NCBI RefSeq assembly: GCF_026735165.1
Contig: NZ_JAPQES010000004.1
Location: 1 to 64,000, forward strand
DNA length: 64,000 nucleotides
Direction: 5' to 3'
Source of the DNA: Clostridium ganghwense
GTDB lineage: Bacteria; Bacillota; Clostridia; Clostridiales; Clostridiaceae
The notes under the pieces were generated by a model. It was given only the letters and a program-made list of their open reading frames with translations. It did no database searches and was not told the origin of the DNA. This document shows positions 1-10,230 of this stretch, piece by piece (the first letter of the stretch is position 1; every line of letters begins with the position of its first letter). The translations under genes and the position numbers were made by a program.

Positions 1-838
1 TAGTATCTACATTTGTTTTATCATCAATATCTTCTGATGTTGGTCCCATAAGTAAGTTTCCATCAACTGTTGGAGTAACTAAAACTCCTTTACCCATTTT
101 AGTTGGTAATTGGAATAAAGTTCTTGAAGCCATATCTCCTACTGCTTTATCAAATAGTAGGTATTCTCCTTTTCTTCCAGTAATGTTGTACTTCTTTTCA
201 CTTACCATGTTATTTAACTTGTCCGCATAAAGGCCAGCTGCATTTATAACTAATTTAGTTTCTATATTACCTTTGTTAGTTTTTAATACATAGCTTCCTT
301 CTTTTTTATCTATCTCTTGTACTTCTGTTTCAAACTTGAATTCTACTCCATTAGTATTAGCATTTTCTGCAAGAGCAATTGTAAGTTCATATGGACAAAC
401 AATTCCTCCGGTAGGAAGTGTTAATACAGCTGCAACTTTATCTGATAAATTTGGCTCTAACTTCAAAGCATCTTCTCTGTTTAATATTTCCATCGTATCT
501 GGTACACCGTTTACAAGACCATGTTGTCTCATTTCTTCTAATTTATCGATATCCTTTTCATCAAAGCATAATACTAAAGAACCATTTCTTTTAAAAGGAA
601 AATCTAATTCTTCTTGAAGTTTATCAAACATTTCATTTCCTCTAACGTTCATCTTAGCTTTAAGAGTTCCTGGAACTGGGTCTTCCCCTGCGTGAACGAT
701 TCCACTATTAGCTTTACTTGTTCCTGATGCAACATCTATTTCTTTTTCTAATACACACGTTTTCAGTTTATACTTAGATAATTCTCTTGCAATTGCACAT
801 CCTGTAACGCCTGCACCTATAATTGTAATATCAAACAT
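1..838 (-). CDS. FAD-dependent glycerol-3-phosphate dehydrogenase (GlpA/GlpO-like), 3' part outside window
   Basis: Oxidises sn-glycerol-3-phosphate to dihydroxyacetone phosphate with FAD, passing electrons to partner proteins. The N-terminus MFDITIIGAGVTGCAIAREL is a dinucleotide-binding Rossmann motif (GxGxxG), and the nearby SGTSKANSGIVHAG segment is typical of the DAO/GlpA oxidoreductase family. About 279 residues are visible; the C-terminus lies beyond position 1. The start at 838 has a strong GGAGGAGGA ribosome binding site. It is the third gene after glpF and glpK on the same strand and has its own attenuator leader (861-929). The glycerol assignment rests on family and neighbours. In clostridia such proteins usually work with a second flavoprotein and a DUF1667 protein, which would lie outside the window. 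Confidence 0.85.
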   Translation of the reverse strand, partial: MFDITIIGAGVTGCAIARELSKYKLKTCVLEKEIDVASGTSKANSGIVHAGEDPVPGTLKAKMNVRGNEMFDKLQEELDFPFKRNGSLVLCFDEKDIDKLEEMRQHGLVNGVPDTMEILNREDALKLEPNLSDKVAAVLTLPTGGIVCPYELTIALAENANTNGVEFKFETEVQEIDKKEGSYVLKTNKGNIETKLVINAAGLYADKLNNMVSEKKYNITGRKGEYLLFDKAVGDMASRTLFQLPTKMGKGVLVTPTVDGNLLMGPTSEDIDDKTNVDT

Positions 839-860
839 ATTATTCCTCCTCCATATTAAT

Positions 861-929
861 AAAAAAAGAGCACTCAATTCAAAGGGTATATGTGCTACCC
901 TTTAAATTAAGGCTCTCTATCTCTCAGCC
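861..929 (-). promoter_or_regulatory. Leader attenuator, GlpP-type antiterminator candidate
   Basis: On the minus strand the motif GGCTGAGAGATAGAGAGCC (911-929) can close on itself by GGCU/AGCC. Its last bases, AGAGCC, are also the 5' arm of a long hairpin (861-916) whose inner helix is AAAGGGTA/TACCCTTT. That hairpin ends GCTCT plus seven T, an intrinsic terminator just upstream of the ribosome binding site. The two folds exclude each other. The same motif and arrangement precede glpF. Control by a GlpP-like RNA-binding antiterminator that senses glycerol-3-phosphate is inferred from Bacillus glp biology. Confidence 0.65.
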
Positions 930-999
930 AATCATTTTTTATTTTATGCTTGCATTGTAGCACATTTTTTATTATTTTTCAATATTTTTTTGATTTATA

Positions 1000-2607
<1,608 letters not shown>

Positions 2608-2641
2608 TTAAGAGTAATTATTTTGTAATTTTAAACGTTTT

Positions 2642-3346
2642 CTAGAATAATGATGTACCAAGTAATGCTCCTACTATTCCACCAAGAATAGGTGCAACTA
2701 CTGGTATCCATGCATATCCCCAGTCTGAATCTCCTTTACCTGCTATAGGTAATATAGCATGTGCTATACGTGGTCCTAAATCTCTAGCTGGATTAATTGC
2801 ATATCCTGTAGGTCCTCCAAGAGAAAGCCCTATAACTACGATTAATAAACCAACTGCTAATGCACTAATACCTGCTACCATTTCAGCTTGTCCTAAACCT
2901 ATCAAACCAAAAACTAATAATCCAGTTGCTAAGAATTCAGTTAAGAAATTCGCCTTAGTATCTCTTATTGCTGGTGCTGTACAGAAAACTCCTAATTTTG
3001 TAGCCTTATCTTCTGTTTCTTTCCAATGTGGTAAGTAAGTTAACCATACTAATGTAGCTCCTGCTATAGCTCCTAACATTTGTCCTCCTAAATAGGTAGG
3101 CACTTCATTCCATGCAAAATTTCCAGCAGCTGCATTACCTATTGTAACTGCAGGATTTAAGTGGGCACCACTTATTGCTCCAAAAATATAAACTGGAATG
3201 GCAACTGCAAGACCCCAAGCAAGTGTTACAACTATCCAACCACCATCTTTACCTTTACTTTTGTTTAGTGCGACACTGGCAACTACACCATCTCCAAGCC
3301 AAACTAAGATAAGTGTTCCTAGAAACTCAGCCATAAAATTTGACAT
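2642..3346 (-). CDS. glpF: Glycerol uptake facilitator (aquaglyceroporin)
   Basis: Membrane channel of the MIP family that lets glycerol enter by diffusion. Both pore motifs are present: NPA in SGAHLNPAVTIG near residue 65 and NPARD in AINPARDLGPR near residue 185. The Asp after the second NPA is the usual mark of glycerol facilitators rather than strict water channels. Six hydrophobic segments are readable in 234 residues, the family length. The start has a clear AAGGAGG site. It is the first gene of the glp operon and follows a long leader with an attenuator (3427-3524). Confidence 0.96.
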   Translation of the reverse strand: MSNFMAEFLGTLILVWLGDGVVASVALNKSKGKDGGWIVVTLAWGLAVAIPVYIFGAISGAHLNPAVTIGNAAAGNFAWNEVPTYLGGQMLGAIAGATLVWLTYLPHWKETEDKATKLGVFCTAPAIRDTKANFLTEFLATGLLVFGLIGLGQAEMVAGISALAVGLLIVVIGLSLGGPTGYAINPARDLGPRIAHAILPIAGKGDSDWGYAWIPVVAPILGGIVGALLGTSLF

Positions 3347-3404
3347 TATAATTCCTCCTTACTATTTTGTATAATATTTTAAATAAACTAATTAAGGTAA
3401 GAGT

Positions 3405-3418
3405 TGTAAACGTTTTAC
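3405..3418. promoter_or_regulatory. Possible CcpA (cre-like) site
   Basis: TGTAAACGTTTTAC lies between the glpF attenuator and the glpF start. It resembles the cre consensus TGWAANCGNTNWCA with two mismatches. A weaker TTAAACGTTTTC lies at the 3' end of glpF (2631-2642). Carbon-catabolite control of glycerol genes by CcpA is known in Firmicutes; binding here is a guess from the motif. Confidence 0.35.
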
Positions 3419-3426
3419 TATTCCAT

Positions 3427-3524
3427 AAAAAAAATAGACCCATCTTAATAGGACTGAAAGTATATTAAAAATTAATTTTTAATAATACTTCACTCGTATT
3501 AAAAACGGCTCTCTCATCTCTGCC
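3427..3524 (-). promoter_or_regulatory. Leader attenuator of glpF, GlpP-type antiterminator candidate
   Basis: The minus strand carries GGCAGAGATGAGAGAGCC (3507-3524), closely matching the motif before the dehydrogenase gene. Its 3' AGAGCC can pair with GGGTCT at 3436-3441, closing a very long imperfect hairpin that contains the palindrome TATTAAAAAT-TA-ATTTTTAATA and ends in eight T. The antiterminator hairpin and the terminator therefore compete, as in the second leader. Nothing else is seen in the roughly 600 bp between glpF and lepB apart from the 3823-3863 terminator and a short repeat. Confidence 0.6.
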
Positions 3525-3822
3525 TTAATTTATTCATTTATCTTAATTAAATATTACAACATTTTCGAAAATTCTGCAAGTAGTTTTTGTTAAAATTTTT
3601 AGAATATTTTAAATTTATTTAAAACTATTTTTAAATATTCTATAAACCTTTTAATATGGTATTTAATAACTATAAAAAATAATAATATTTTCTACATTAT
3701 TTTTTACCATAATTATTGTTCTTTATATTACTAACAACATTATTCTAGTAACCAGTTGCCATATGCCAATAACTAGTGAAGGAAGTTTTGCTAAAGCAAA
3801 ACCTAAACTTAAATAAAAGAAA

Positions 3823-3863
3823 GAACAAGAACATAGATATTATCTATATTCTTGCTCTTTTTT
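3823..3863. terminator. Bidirectional hairpin terminator downstream of lepB
   Basis: The stem AGAACATAGATA/TATCTATATTCT is followed by a T-run on the plus strand and by a T-rich stretch on the minus strand. It lies about 90 bp past the lepB stop codon. Next to it (3785-3818) is GTTTTGCTAAAGCAAAAC plus about 15 bases that recur at 51944-51978 beside another terminator. Confidence 0.6.
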
Positions 3864-3951
3864 TATGTTTATTTTTACTTAATTGGATTTCTTTAATTTT
3901 CTTTTCATTTTTCTTTCTGGCTACTGAATATTACTTCGCAGTATTCTTATA

Positions 3952-4488
3952 TTATTCTACTTCTGCTGATTCTCCATATACAAATTTTCCAAACCTATTA
4001 AATGGGAAAATTATAAAACGTGCTTTACCTTTTATCTTACTTTCTGATATGTAATGTTGATTCCAATATCTGCTATCCCATGAATTAGCTCTATTATCAC
4101 CCATGAAGAAGTATTTTCCTTCTGGTACTTTAAAGGTGCCACCTACACCACCATTATAAACTACGTAAGGTTGCTCTATTTTTTCCCCGTTTACATATAA
4201 TTGCCTACTGTTATCTATTTTAACTTCATCTCCTGGCAATCCTATAAGTCTTTTTATTAAGGTTTCTTGTAATTCATCTGAGTAAAAAACTACAATATCT
4301 CCTCTTTTTAAAGATTTTTTATTATAAACTCTAGTTACAATAATTCTATCCCCTGGTTTAATTGTAGGATACATTGATTTTGTAGGTACTGATACCTGAA
4401 AAAATAAAAATTGATTTATTAAAAACGCAAGTAAAACTGCTATACCTATAGGCATTATCCACTCTTTTAAAATTTTTTTAGATTCCAT
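3952..4488 (-). CDS. lepB: Signal peptidase I
   Basis: Membrane-anchored serine protease that removes signal peptides from exported proteins. A single N-terminal membrane segment (residues 12-32) precedes the catalytic serine in PTKSMYPTIKPGD. The catalytic lysine is in LIKRLIGLPGDEV and box E is GDNRANSWDSRYW. The 178-residue length fits Gram-positive type I enzymes. It is transcribed alone: a terminator (4537-4575) separates it from the upstream gene and another hairpin follows it. The symbol lepB is used; sip naming would be equally valid. Confidence 0.95.
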   Translation of the reverse strand: MESKKILKEWIMPIGIAVLLAFLINQFLFFQVSVPTKSMYPTIKPGDRIIVTRVYNKKSLKRGDIVVFYSDELQETLIKRLIGLPGDEVKIDNSRQLYVNGEKIEQPYVVYNGGVGGTFKVPEGKYFFMGDNRANSWDSRYWNQHYISESKIKGKARFIIFPFNRFGKFVYGESAEVE

Positions 4489-4536
4489 AGTCTACCTCTC
4501 CCTTTTATGTATGCTTATTAAATATTTTATCATAAA

Positions 4537-4575
4537 TAAAAAAAGATACCAATTTATTTTATCGGCATCTTTTTT
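4537..4575. terminator. Bidirectional intrinsic terminator
   Basis: AAAAAAGATACC pairs imperfectly with GGCATCTTTTTT across an AT-rich loop. T-runs flank it on both strands. It ends the minus-strand transcript from the flavin/ferredoxin gene at 4631 before lepB. Confidence 0.75.
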
Positions 4576-4630
4576 ATCATATTTCTACATTTTATGCTTT
4601 TGTATTGGTAATTACCTTGTGATAACTAAG

Positions 4631-5305
4631 TTACAAAGTTAACGGTTTTTCAATAGCTCCCACTGGACATGCTAAATAACATGAACCACATTCATCACAG
4701 CGCTCTCCATTGATTTTATATGGTACTCCCTTTTCTACCGCTTTAAATGTACAGACTTTATAGCATTTTCCACACCCTATACACTTATCGGTAATAGTGC
4801 ATCCTGCATTGTTATATGTCATTCCACCAAAAGAAAATCTTGTTCTCAATAGCTTGTGATCACGTTTCTCTAGCTCAAAGTCATAGTCAAAGATTTCTCC
4901 CTTTGCTTTGTAAATACAAAAGCATCGTGTCGCAGGATATTTATTTATATCATATATTGCAGTTTTAAAATCCGGATTAGTTTTGCCTTTTAATGTTACT
5001 TCCTCTGTGGTTAATTCTTTAATATCTCCGGTAATCCTTAAAGTATAACCGGCTGTAAAATTTGGCGAACCTTCATCATTATGTCCTAGTAGCTGTGTTG
5101 ATGGGTACATACCACAAACAGTTACATTTCCGGTTTTCTTCAGTTGGTGATAAAAGGGTTTAACAGTCATTGTTCTAAAGTATAGCCCCTCATCATCAAA
5201 TGCAAAAAAGTGGGCAATCCGAGATTGCACATATCCATCATCAATTGTAGAAAAAGAAACGCATCCTATTTTATCAATATATTCGTATATTTCTTTAATA
5301 TTCAT
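4631..5305 (-). CDS. Pyridoxamine-phosphate-oxidase-like flavin domain fused to a 2x[4Fe-4S] ferredoxin domain
   Basis: Residues 1-145 look like the FMN-binding split-barrel of the pyridoxamine 5'-phosphate oxidase superfamily (CVSFSTIDDGYVQSRIAHFF at the start). The C-terminal 60 residues carry two complete iron-sulfur motifs, CIGCGKCYKVC and CDECGSCYLACP. The fusion suggests a small flavin-based electron-transfer protein of an anaerobe; the substrate is unknown. The start at 5305 has an AGGGAGG site. It stands alone between the antiporter gene and lepB, with a terminator downstream. Confidence 0.8.
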   Translation of the reverse strand: MNIKEIYEYIDKIGCVSFSTIDDGYVQSRIAHFFAFDDEGLYFRTMTVKPFYHQLKKTGNVTVCGMYPSTQLLGHNDEGSPNFTAGYTLRITGDIKELTTEEVTLKGKTNPDFKTAIYDINKYPATRCFCIYKAKGEIFDYDFELEKRDHKLLRTRFSFGGMTYNNAGCTITDKCIGCGKCYKVCTFKAVEKGVPYKINGERCDECGSCYLACPVGAIEKPLTL

Positions 5306-5359
5306 TATTAAATCCTCCCTCTAATCTCTTTATATATTCTTATTTTATATAATCATTCA

Positions 5360-6751
5360 TTACCCGCTGATTCCAATTGCTAAAAATCCAATACCCGCTA
5401 TAACACCAGATGTCATCGCATATGGCATTTGCGTTTTTACATGAGCCATCACATCTATTTCAGCAATCATTGATGCTAAGATTGTTGAATCAGATATTGG
5501 AGAACAATGATCTCCAAATACCGCTCCAGAAATAATAGCACCTAGTAGCAATGGCATATTTACTCCAAGTGCTGAAGCTAATGGCACTGCAATAGGAATT
5601 AATACCGATACAGTTCCACTGCTTGTCCCTGTTGCAAATGACATAAGCATTCCTAAAACAAATATAATGAATGGAATCAAAGCTTTACTAACACTACCAC
5701 ACATACCTGCTATATATGCCCCAGTGCCTAATTGACCAACCAAGCTGCTTAAAGCAAATGCTAATGTTAGAATCACCGTTATTTCAAGATAACTAGACAT
5801 ACCCTTCATTACCCATTTAATATAGTTATCAAAAGATGTGACACCCTTTATTAAATAATAAATTCCAGTTACAACTAATGTAATAAATACTCCAATGTAT
5901 ATGCTTGTAGACCCATCCCCTTTTAGTAAGTTCCCATTACCTGTAATCATCATTATGGCAAATATGCTTCCAACGAATACAATCAATGGTATAAGCATGT
6001 TCCTAGGATTGGGGTTAATATTCTCACTGTCATAGACCCCATCAAAATCATTAGATTGAATTTTAGTTGTTTCTGCTGACTTTTCTACTTCCATAACACC
6101 AAAATCTTTCTTAGAAAAAATTGTTATTCCAACAATCAGTATGGATACAATTCCATAAAGTTGATACGGCATCGCTGCTATTATTAAAGTCATTGGATCT
6201 CCTTTAATAAATCCTTGGGCAATTTGTCCACCAATCATAGCCATTAAAAATGCCCCAGCAGCATTAAATGGTACGAACCACGCTACTGGTGATGATGTTG
6301 AATCTGTAATATAAGCAAGTTTTGCCCTTGAAACATTGAATCTATCAAATAAAGGACGTGCAGCAACTCCTGAGATTACAATTGAACTTGTTGCATCAAT
6401 AAACATCAATAACCCAATCAGATAAGCCACTAACTGCGCCCCCAATTTAGACTTAATCATTTTCTTATGCTCTGTTAGTAAAATCACCATGCCATGAACA
6501 CCACCTGATGCCTCAATGACATAAACAAATGCACCAATCATTAAACAAAATAATATGGATTTTGCTGCCCACGCATCTTGAAATACCTGATAGATGCTGT
6601 TTAATCCTGAAAATAATTGACTAGATTGAACATCAATAATAATACCTGCTGAAATGATACCAGATAATAATGCAACAAAAACGTTTTTAGTAATAAATGC
6701 TAAAACAATAGCCAAGACTACTGGAGCCAATGATATCCAACCAATTTCCAT
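5360..6751 (-). CDS. NhaC-family Na+/H+ antiporter or related exchanger
   Basis: Polytopic membrane protein of about 463 residues with roughly a dozen hydrophobic segments. Motifs such as FATGTSSGTVSVLIPIAVPLA and FGDHCSPISDSTILAS are characteristic of the NhaC/ion-transporter superfamily. An in-frame extension to 6850 exists, but the good AGAGGTGAG site supports the ATG at 6751 (MEIGWISLAPVV). It lies downstream of an AraC-type regulator and an MBL-fold hydrolase on the same strand, separated by a weak terminator-like hairpin. Some family members exchange small organic acids or amino acids, so the true substrate may be a metabolite linked to those neighbours. Confidence 0.85.
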   Translation of the reverse strand: MEIGWISLAPVVLAIVLAFITKNVFVALLSGIISAGIIIDVQSSQLFSGLNSIYQVFQDAWAAKSILFCLMIGAFVYVIEASGGVHGMVILLTEHKKMIKSKLGAQLVAYLIGLLMFIDATSSIVISGVAARPLFDRFNVSRAKLAYITDSTSSPVAWFVPFNAAGAFLMAMIGGQIAQGFIKGDPMTLIIAAMPYQLYGIVSILIVGITIFSKKDFGVMEVEKSAETTKIQSNDFDGVYDSENINPNPRNMLIPLIVFVGSIFAIMMITGNGNLLKGDGSTSIYIGVFITLVVTGIYYLIKGVTSFDNYIKWVMKGMSSYLEITVILTLAFALSSLVGQLGTGAYIAGMCGSVSKALIPFIIFVLGMLMSFATGTSSGTVSVLIPIAVPLASALGVNMPLLLGAIISGAVFGDHCSPISDSTILASMIAEIDVMAHVKTQMPYAMTSGVIAGIGFLAIGISG

Positions 6752-6837
6752 AATCTCACCTCTTAATAATTCATAGTTTATAATTAATTCTATTATTATT
6801 TTTGGTGATTCAACAGGTAAATTTGGTTTCAAAAACT

Positions 6838-6864
6838 GTAAAAATGACACCTCTTAGAGTGCCA
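6838..6864 (-). terminator. Weak terminator-like hairpin after the AraC gene
   Basis: On the minus strand TGGCACTC/AGGTGTCA form a short stem with G-U pairs, followed by TTTTTAC. It would reduce read-through from the AraC gene into the antiporter gene. Confidence 0.4.
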
Positions 6865-6865
6865 T

Positions 6866-7747
6866 TTAATGTTCAGTATGTATTTGCTGTTTTTTCCTAA
6901 ACTCAGATGGAGTTAATCCTTCATAACGTTTGAAAAATTTTGTTAAGTTTGCAGGTTCATCAAATCCCATCATTTCCGAGATTTCATTAACTGTCAAATC
7001 CCCCTGAGAAAGGTACCTTTTAATTTCTAAAATAATACGATTAATGATAAACTGTTTTGCAGACAAATCAACTGCCTTTCGAGTGATTAAGTTAACTGTT
7101 TTCTTTGAAACATACATAAGATCTGCATATTCTTGAACTGTCTTTTTCTCTTTAAAATTAGCTTCGACTAAATTCATAAATGTAATAAATTTTTCGTAAT
7201 TGTGAGTATCCATATTATTTTCATTTTCTTGACTATCTCTCTTAATCAACAACATTAATGTTCTTAACTGAGATTTCAAAATTTCAGGCTTTAAAACATT
7301 TTTTTTATCAATATAACATCTATATAATAGCTCCAATTGAATTCGCTCTATACCATTATCACTATTATTAAATTTTACTATGGGATAAAAATAAGTGGAT
7401 TGAAAAGGCTCCAAAAACTCAGAAATACTTGAACCTATATAACCACATAGAAAATTATCCGTAAATAAGATTAAATATCCATCAACATTTTCTTTAGGAT
7501 AAAATCGGTGTACCTGATTTTTAGCTATCATCAGAATATCACCTTCCTGATAAGGATATAATTTAAAGTCAATTTCATGTTGACCATTCCCTGATGTGAT
7601 ACACAATATCATATAGAAATTCACTCTATAATTACGCATAAGGTATTGTAAATTTTTAGTTGCAAAAAAATCTTTTAATTTAATAATCTCAAAATCAAAA
7701 TGCTTATCTTTAGTTTTTTGAAATTTAATTCTCTTGATTGTATCCAT
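6866..7747 (-). CDS. AraC-family transcriptional regulator with cupin-like sensor domain
   Basis: A 293-residue regulator. The N-terminal half (HEIDFKLYPYQEGDILMIAK and around) resembles the AraC-binding cupin fold. The last 100 residues form the paired helix-turn-helix: YADLMYVSKKTVNLITRKAV and then MMGFDEPANLTKFFKRYEGLTPSEFRK, the family signature. The GAGGAG binding site overlaps the end of the upstream MBL-fold gene (2-bp gap), so the two are probably one transcript. It likely controls that hydrolase and/or the antiporter; the effector is unknown. Confidence 0.88.
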   Translation of the reverse strand: MDTIKRIKFQKTKDKHFDFEIIKLKDFFATKNLQYLMRNYRVNFYMILCITSGNGQHEIDFKLYPYQEGDILMIAKNQVHRFYPKENVDGYLILFTDNFLCGYIGSSISEFLEPFQSTYFYPIVKFNNSDNGIERIQLELLYRCYIDKKNVLKPEILKSQLRTLMLLIKRDSQENENNMDTHNYEKFITFMNLVEANFKEKKTVQEYADLMYVSKKTVNLITRKAVDLSAKQFIINRIILEIKRYLSQGDLTVNEISEMMGFDEPANLTKFFKRYEGLTPSEFRKKQQIHTEH

Positions 7748-7749
7748 AC

Positions 7750-8688
7750 TTACTCCTCAAAATTGTATCTATTCATTGACTTGCTAAGTTTGAGACATTC
7801 CTTTGTATATTTAAGAAATCCATCCTCCATAATTAACTCAACCATTCCTGTTTCATTCAAATATTCAACATATGACCTTAACATTTTTTCTATTATGGCA
7901 TATTTATATATGCTTTTCACATTAATATTCCAATTTTTAATAACAACCTTCATGATATCTTCCATTGTCATAGCACCATCTATGAGGTCATATATTGCTG
8001 CAGCTCTATTCTTATAGAAATCTATATTATCAGTTATAAGGTTTGTAATGTCATCATACATTCCTTTATGTGCCACTACATATTTGCTGCATTTTAAATC
8101 ATAAAGCTTTTTTTTACTTTTCAAATCCTCTTTGAGTATAAAAGCATAAGGCATTTTTGCCCCTTTTATAACTTCATAACTTATAAGAGCATCTCCTATA
8201 TAAGCAACATCATCAGGAGTAATAATGCATATATGTCCCGGACTATGTCCTGGTGTATGAAGAACTTTAAATTTAATACCACAGACATATATGCTATCTT
8301 GGTTATCCAAAATCATAATATCTGTTTCACAAACCATATGTCCAAAATGCTTTGTTACATCAGATAATGTCTGGCTGCTGTAACAAACCTTAAGATTGAC
8401 CGTGGAACTACAAGCAAGAGCCTCATAGGCTGACATAGCAATAATGCAATTATATTTTTTCTTAAAATATGCATTATTTCCTATATGATCTATATGAGCA
8501 TGACTGCATACTATACCAACTACCTTAAAATTGTTTTTTTCCAGTAACTCGTCTATTCCTTCTCTCTCTCCTTCTGCCCATCCCGAATCTAACATAATAA
8601 TTTCTTTATCATTAATTTTATAAAAAGGTATATATGTCATTCCAGTATCAATACAAAATGTATTTCCACTAACTTTTTTTATTTCCAT
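7750..8688 (-). CDS. MBL-fold metallo-hydrolase
   Basis: The metallo-beta-lactamase fold is shown by the metal motif HAHIDH (SHAHIDHIGN), by HTPGHSPGHIC and by GDALIS further on. The C-terminal 100 residues look like a winged-helix tail, as in DUF/LACTB2-like hydrolases. The start at 8688 (MEIKKVSGN) follows a perfect GGAGGAGAT site; an in-frame extension to 8739 lacks one. It is followed after 2 bp by the AraC gene. Substrate unknown. A perfect hairpin lies in the upstream leader (8725-8742). Confidence 0.88.
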   Translation of the reverse strand: MEIKKVSGNTFCIDTGMTYIPFYKINDKEIIMLDSGWAEGEREGIDELLEKNNFKVVGIVCSHAHIDHIGNNAYFKKKYNCIIAMSAYEALACSSTVNLKVCYSSQTLSDVTKHFGHMVCETDIMILDNQDSIYVCGIKFKVLHTPGHSPGHICIITPDDVAYIGDALISYEVIKGAKMPYAFILKEDLKSKKKLYDLKCSKYVVAHKGMYDDITNLITDNIDFYKNRAAAIYDLIDGAMTMEDIMKVVIKNWNINVKSIYKYAIIEKMLRSYVEYLNETGMVELIMEDGFLKYTKECLKLSKSMNRYNFEE

Positions 8689-8724
8689 TTGATCTCCTCC
8701 AATAAACTTTTCCATAAAGAAAGT

Positions 8725-8742
8725 CCCTTGAAAAATCAAGGG
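8725..8742 (-). promoter_or_regulatory. Perfect inverted repeat upstream of the MBL-fold gene
   Basis: CCCTTGA-AAAA-TCAAGGG lies 37 bp upstream of the chosen start. No T-run follows, so it is more likely an operator or a transcript-stabilising hairpin than a terminator. Confidence 0.4.
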
Positions 8743-9001
8743 TTTAACTATGCTTCATTATATCATAAATTTATTCTTTTCTTATAATCCCTTTCTCATT
8801 AAATAATTTACACATACCAGGAAGACTTCTTCCATAATAATAATTTTTTTCTGTGGCATATTCAAAATTAAATATCATACCATACTCCATATATTTACTA
8901 TTATAAAAATTATAAAACTTTTTACCATTAGTTTTATAAAATATTTAAATTAATAATACCCAATACTATTAATATGAAAATATAAAACGGAGATGTTTAA
9001 T

Positions 9002-9535
9002 ATGGTATTAATTTGGATCTTAATATCTATTTTTCTAACAATATTAATTTTAATAACTATAGTTCCACTTAAAATTATATTTAATTCAGATGAAAATCTC
9101 GACTTTCATATTTTAGTCACTTGGTTAAATCCCTTATTTAAAGCAAGTGTACAAAATAAAGACACTATTATTTTTCTATCAGTATATTTATTTAATAAAA
9201 AAATATTATCAAAACCTGTAAAAGCAAAAAACAAAAAGACAAAAAAACTAAATAATAAAAATAAATTATATTATTTACAACAAGTTAAACCATATTATTT
9301 TAATATTGATACTTCTTATGGGTTTAAAGATCCCTCAATAACAGGAATAATATGCGGAATAATAAATTCATTTGCAGAATTAATAGATTTGAGAAATATA
9401 CGCAATAATCCAAATTTTGTTACAGAAAATAATTATTTTAATGTTAATGGAATTGTAAAATTGCACATTGTTTCAACAATTATAAAATTATTGTCATCAT
9501 ATATAAAATCACATAAAGTTATTTACCAAAAATAA
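9002..9535 (+). CDS. DUF2953 family membrane-anchored protein (YtfI-like)
   Basis: A 177-residue protein with one N-terminal membrane segment (MVLIWILISIFLTILILITIV), a lysine-rich middle (KPVKAKNKKTKK) and a C-terminal half containing DTSYGFKDPSITGIICGII, a segment typical of DUF2953. The family is found in endospore formers beside ytfJ/gerW, exactly the arrangement here. The start at 9002 has a GGAG site 9 bases upstream; the ATG at 8993 is too close to it. Role unknown but probably sporulation-linked. Between 8740 and 8992 there is only AT-rich promoter DNA. Confidence 0.7.
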   Translation: MVLIWILISIFLTILILITIVPLKIIFNSDENLDFHILVTWLNPLFKASVQNKDTIIFLSVYLFNKKILSKPVKAKNKKTKKLNNKNKLYYLQQVKPYYFNIDTSYGFKDPSITGIICGIINSFAELIDLRNIRNNPNFVTENNYFNVNGIVKLHIVSTIIKLLSSYIKSHKVIYQK

Positions 9536-9603
9536 AAATGCTTATATTAATTTATTAATACAATAAATTAATTAATATATAAAAAAACTAAGGAGGAATA
9601 ACT

Positions 9604-10059
9604 ATGCAAGATATTCAAAATGTTGATGCCTTATTTACAGGTTTGCAAAACTTCGTAAAAACAGAGTCTGTTATGGGTACTCCTGTTAATGTAGCTGATA
9701 AAACTTTAGTTCCTGTTGTCTCAGTTACAATAGGTTATGGAAGTGGATCAAATAACAAAGCTCCTGTCCCTGCAAATGGAGGACCTGGAGTTGGTTTAGG
9801 AGCTAGAATAGCAACCAATGCCGTTGTAGTTATAAATAAAGATTCTGTTTCTATGCTTCCAGTAAATGAAAAAGGTAACGTTAATAATTTACCAAATGAT
9901 AATAATACAATGAGTACCTTAGTGGATAAAATCCCCGAAATGATAAATAATTTTAAACAAGGCGCTCAACCACAAAATATGGCTCAAAATCAACAACAAA
10001 ATCAACCTCAAGCTCAACCACAAGATAAGGCTCAAAATCAACAAAAACAACCAAAATAA
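9604..10059 (+). CDS. gerW: GerW/YtfJ family sporulation protein with Gln/Pro-rich tail
   Basis: The 151-residue protein has the YtfJ-family core: VMGTPVNVADKTLVPVVSVT, a glycine-rich stretch (GYGSGSNN, GGPGVGLGARI) and ATNAVVVINKDSVSMLPV. In Bacillus GerW contributes to lysozyme-linked germination and spore properties. The last 35 residues are low-complexity Gln/Pro/Ala repeats (QPQ, QNQQ), a lineage-specific tail. AAGGAGG precedes the ATG. It follows the DUF2953 gene by 68 bp and ends at an intrinsic terminator. Confidence 0.85.
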   Translation: MQDIQNVDALFTGLQNFVKTESVMGTPVNVADKTLVPVVSVTIGYGSGSNNKAPVPANGGPGVGLGARIATNAVVVINKDSVSMLPVNEKGNVNNLPNDNNTMSTLVDKIPEMINNFKQGAQPQNMAQNQQQNQPQAQPQDKAQNQQKQPK

Positions 10060-10078
10060 AAATTTAAATATTAAGTAA

Positions 10079-10115
10079 AGCTGTTGATAAATATATTTTG
10101 TCAACAGCCTTTTTT
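10079..10115 (+). terminator. Intrinsic terminator of the gerW transcript
   Basis: GCTGTTGA and TCAACAGC pair across a 13-base loop and are followed by CTTTTTT. Confidence 0.9.
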
Positions 10116-10230
10116 ATATTTTTTATAAAAAAATTTTTAGTACTTGGTAATTTCATTAGTTGATGTAACATAAAGTATTAACAATTCATAATCTATATAG
10201 GATATAAATTTTAATAGGGACGGCGAAAAA

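Noticed and set aside
3776-4054. 92-codon plus-strand open frame
   Set aside because: Runs through a terminator hairpin and into the antisense of lepB; hydrophobic only because of T-rich DNA.
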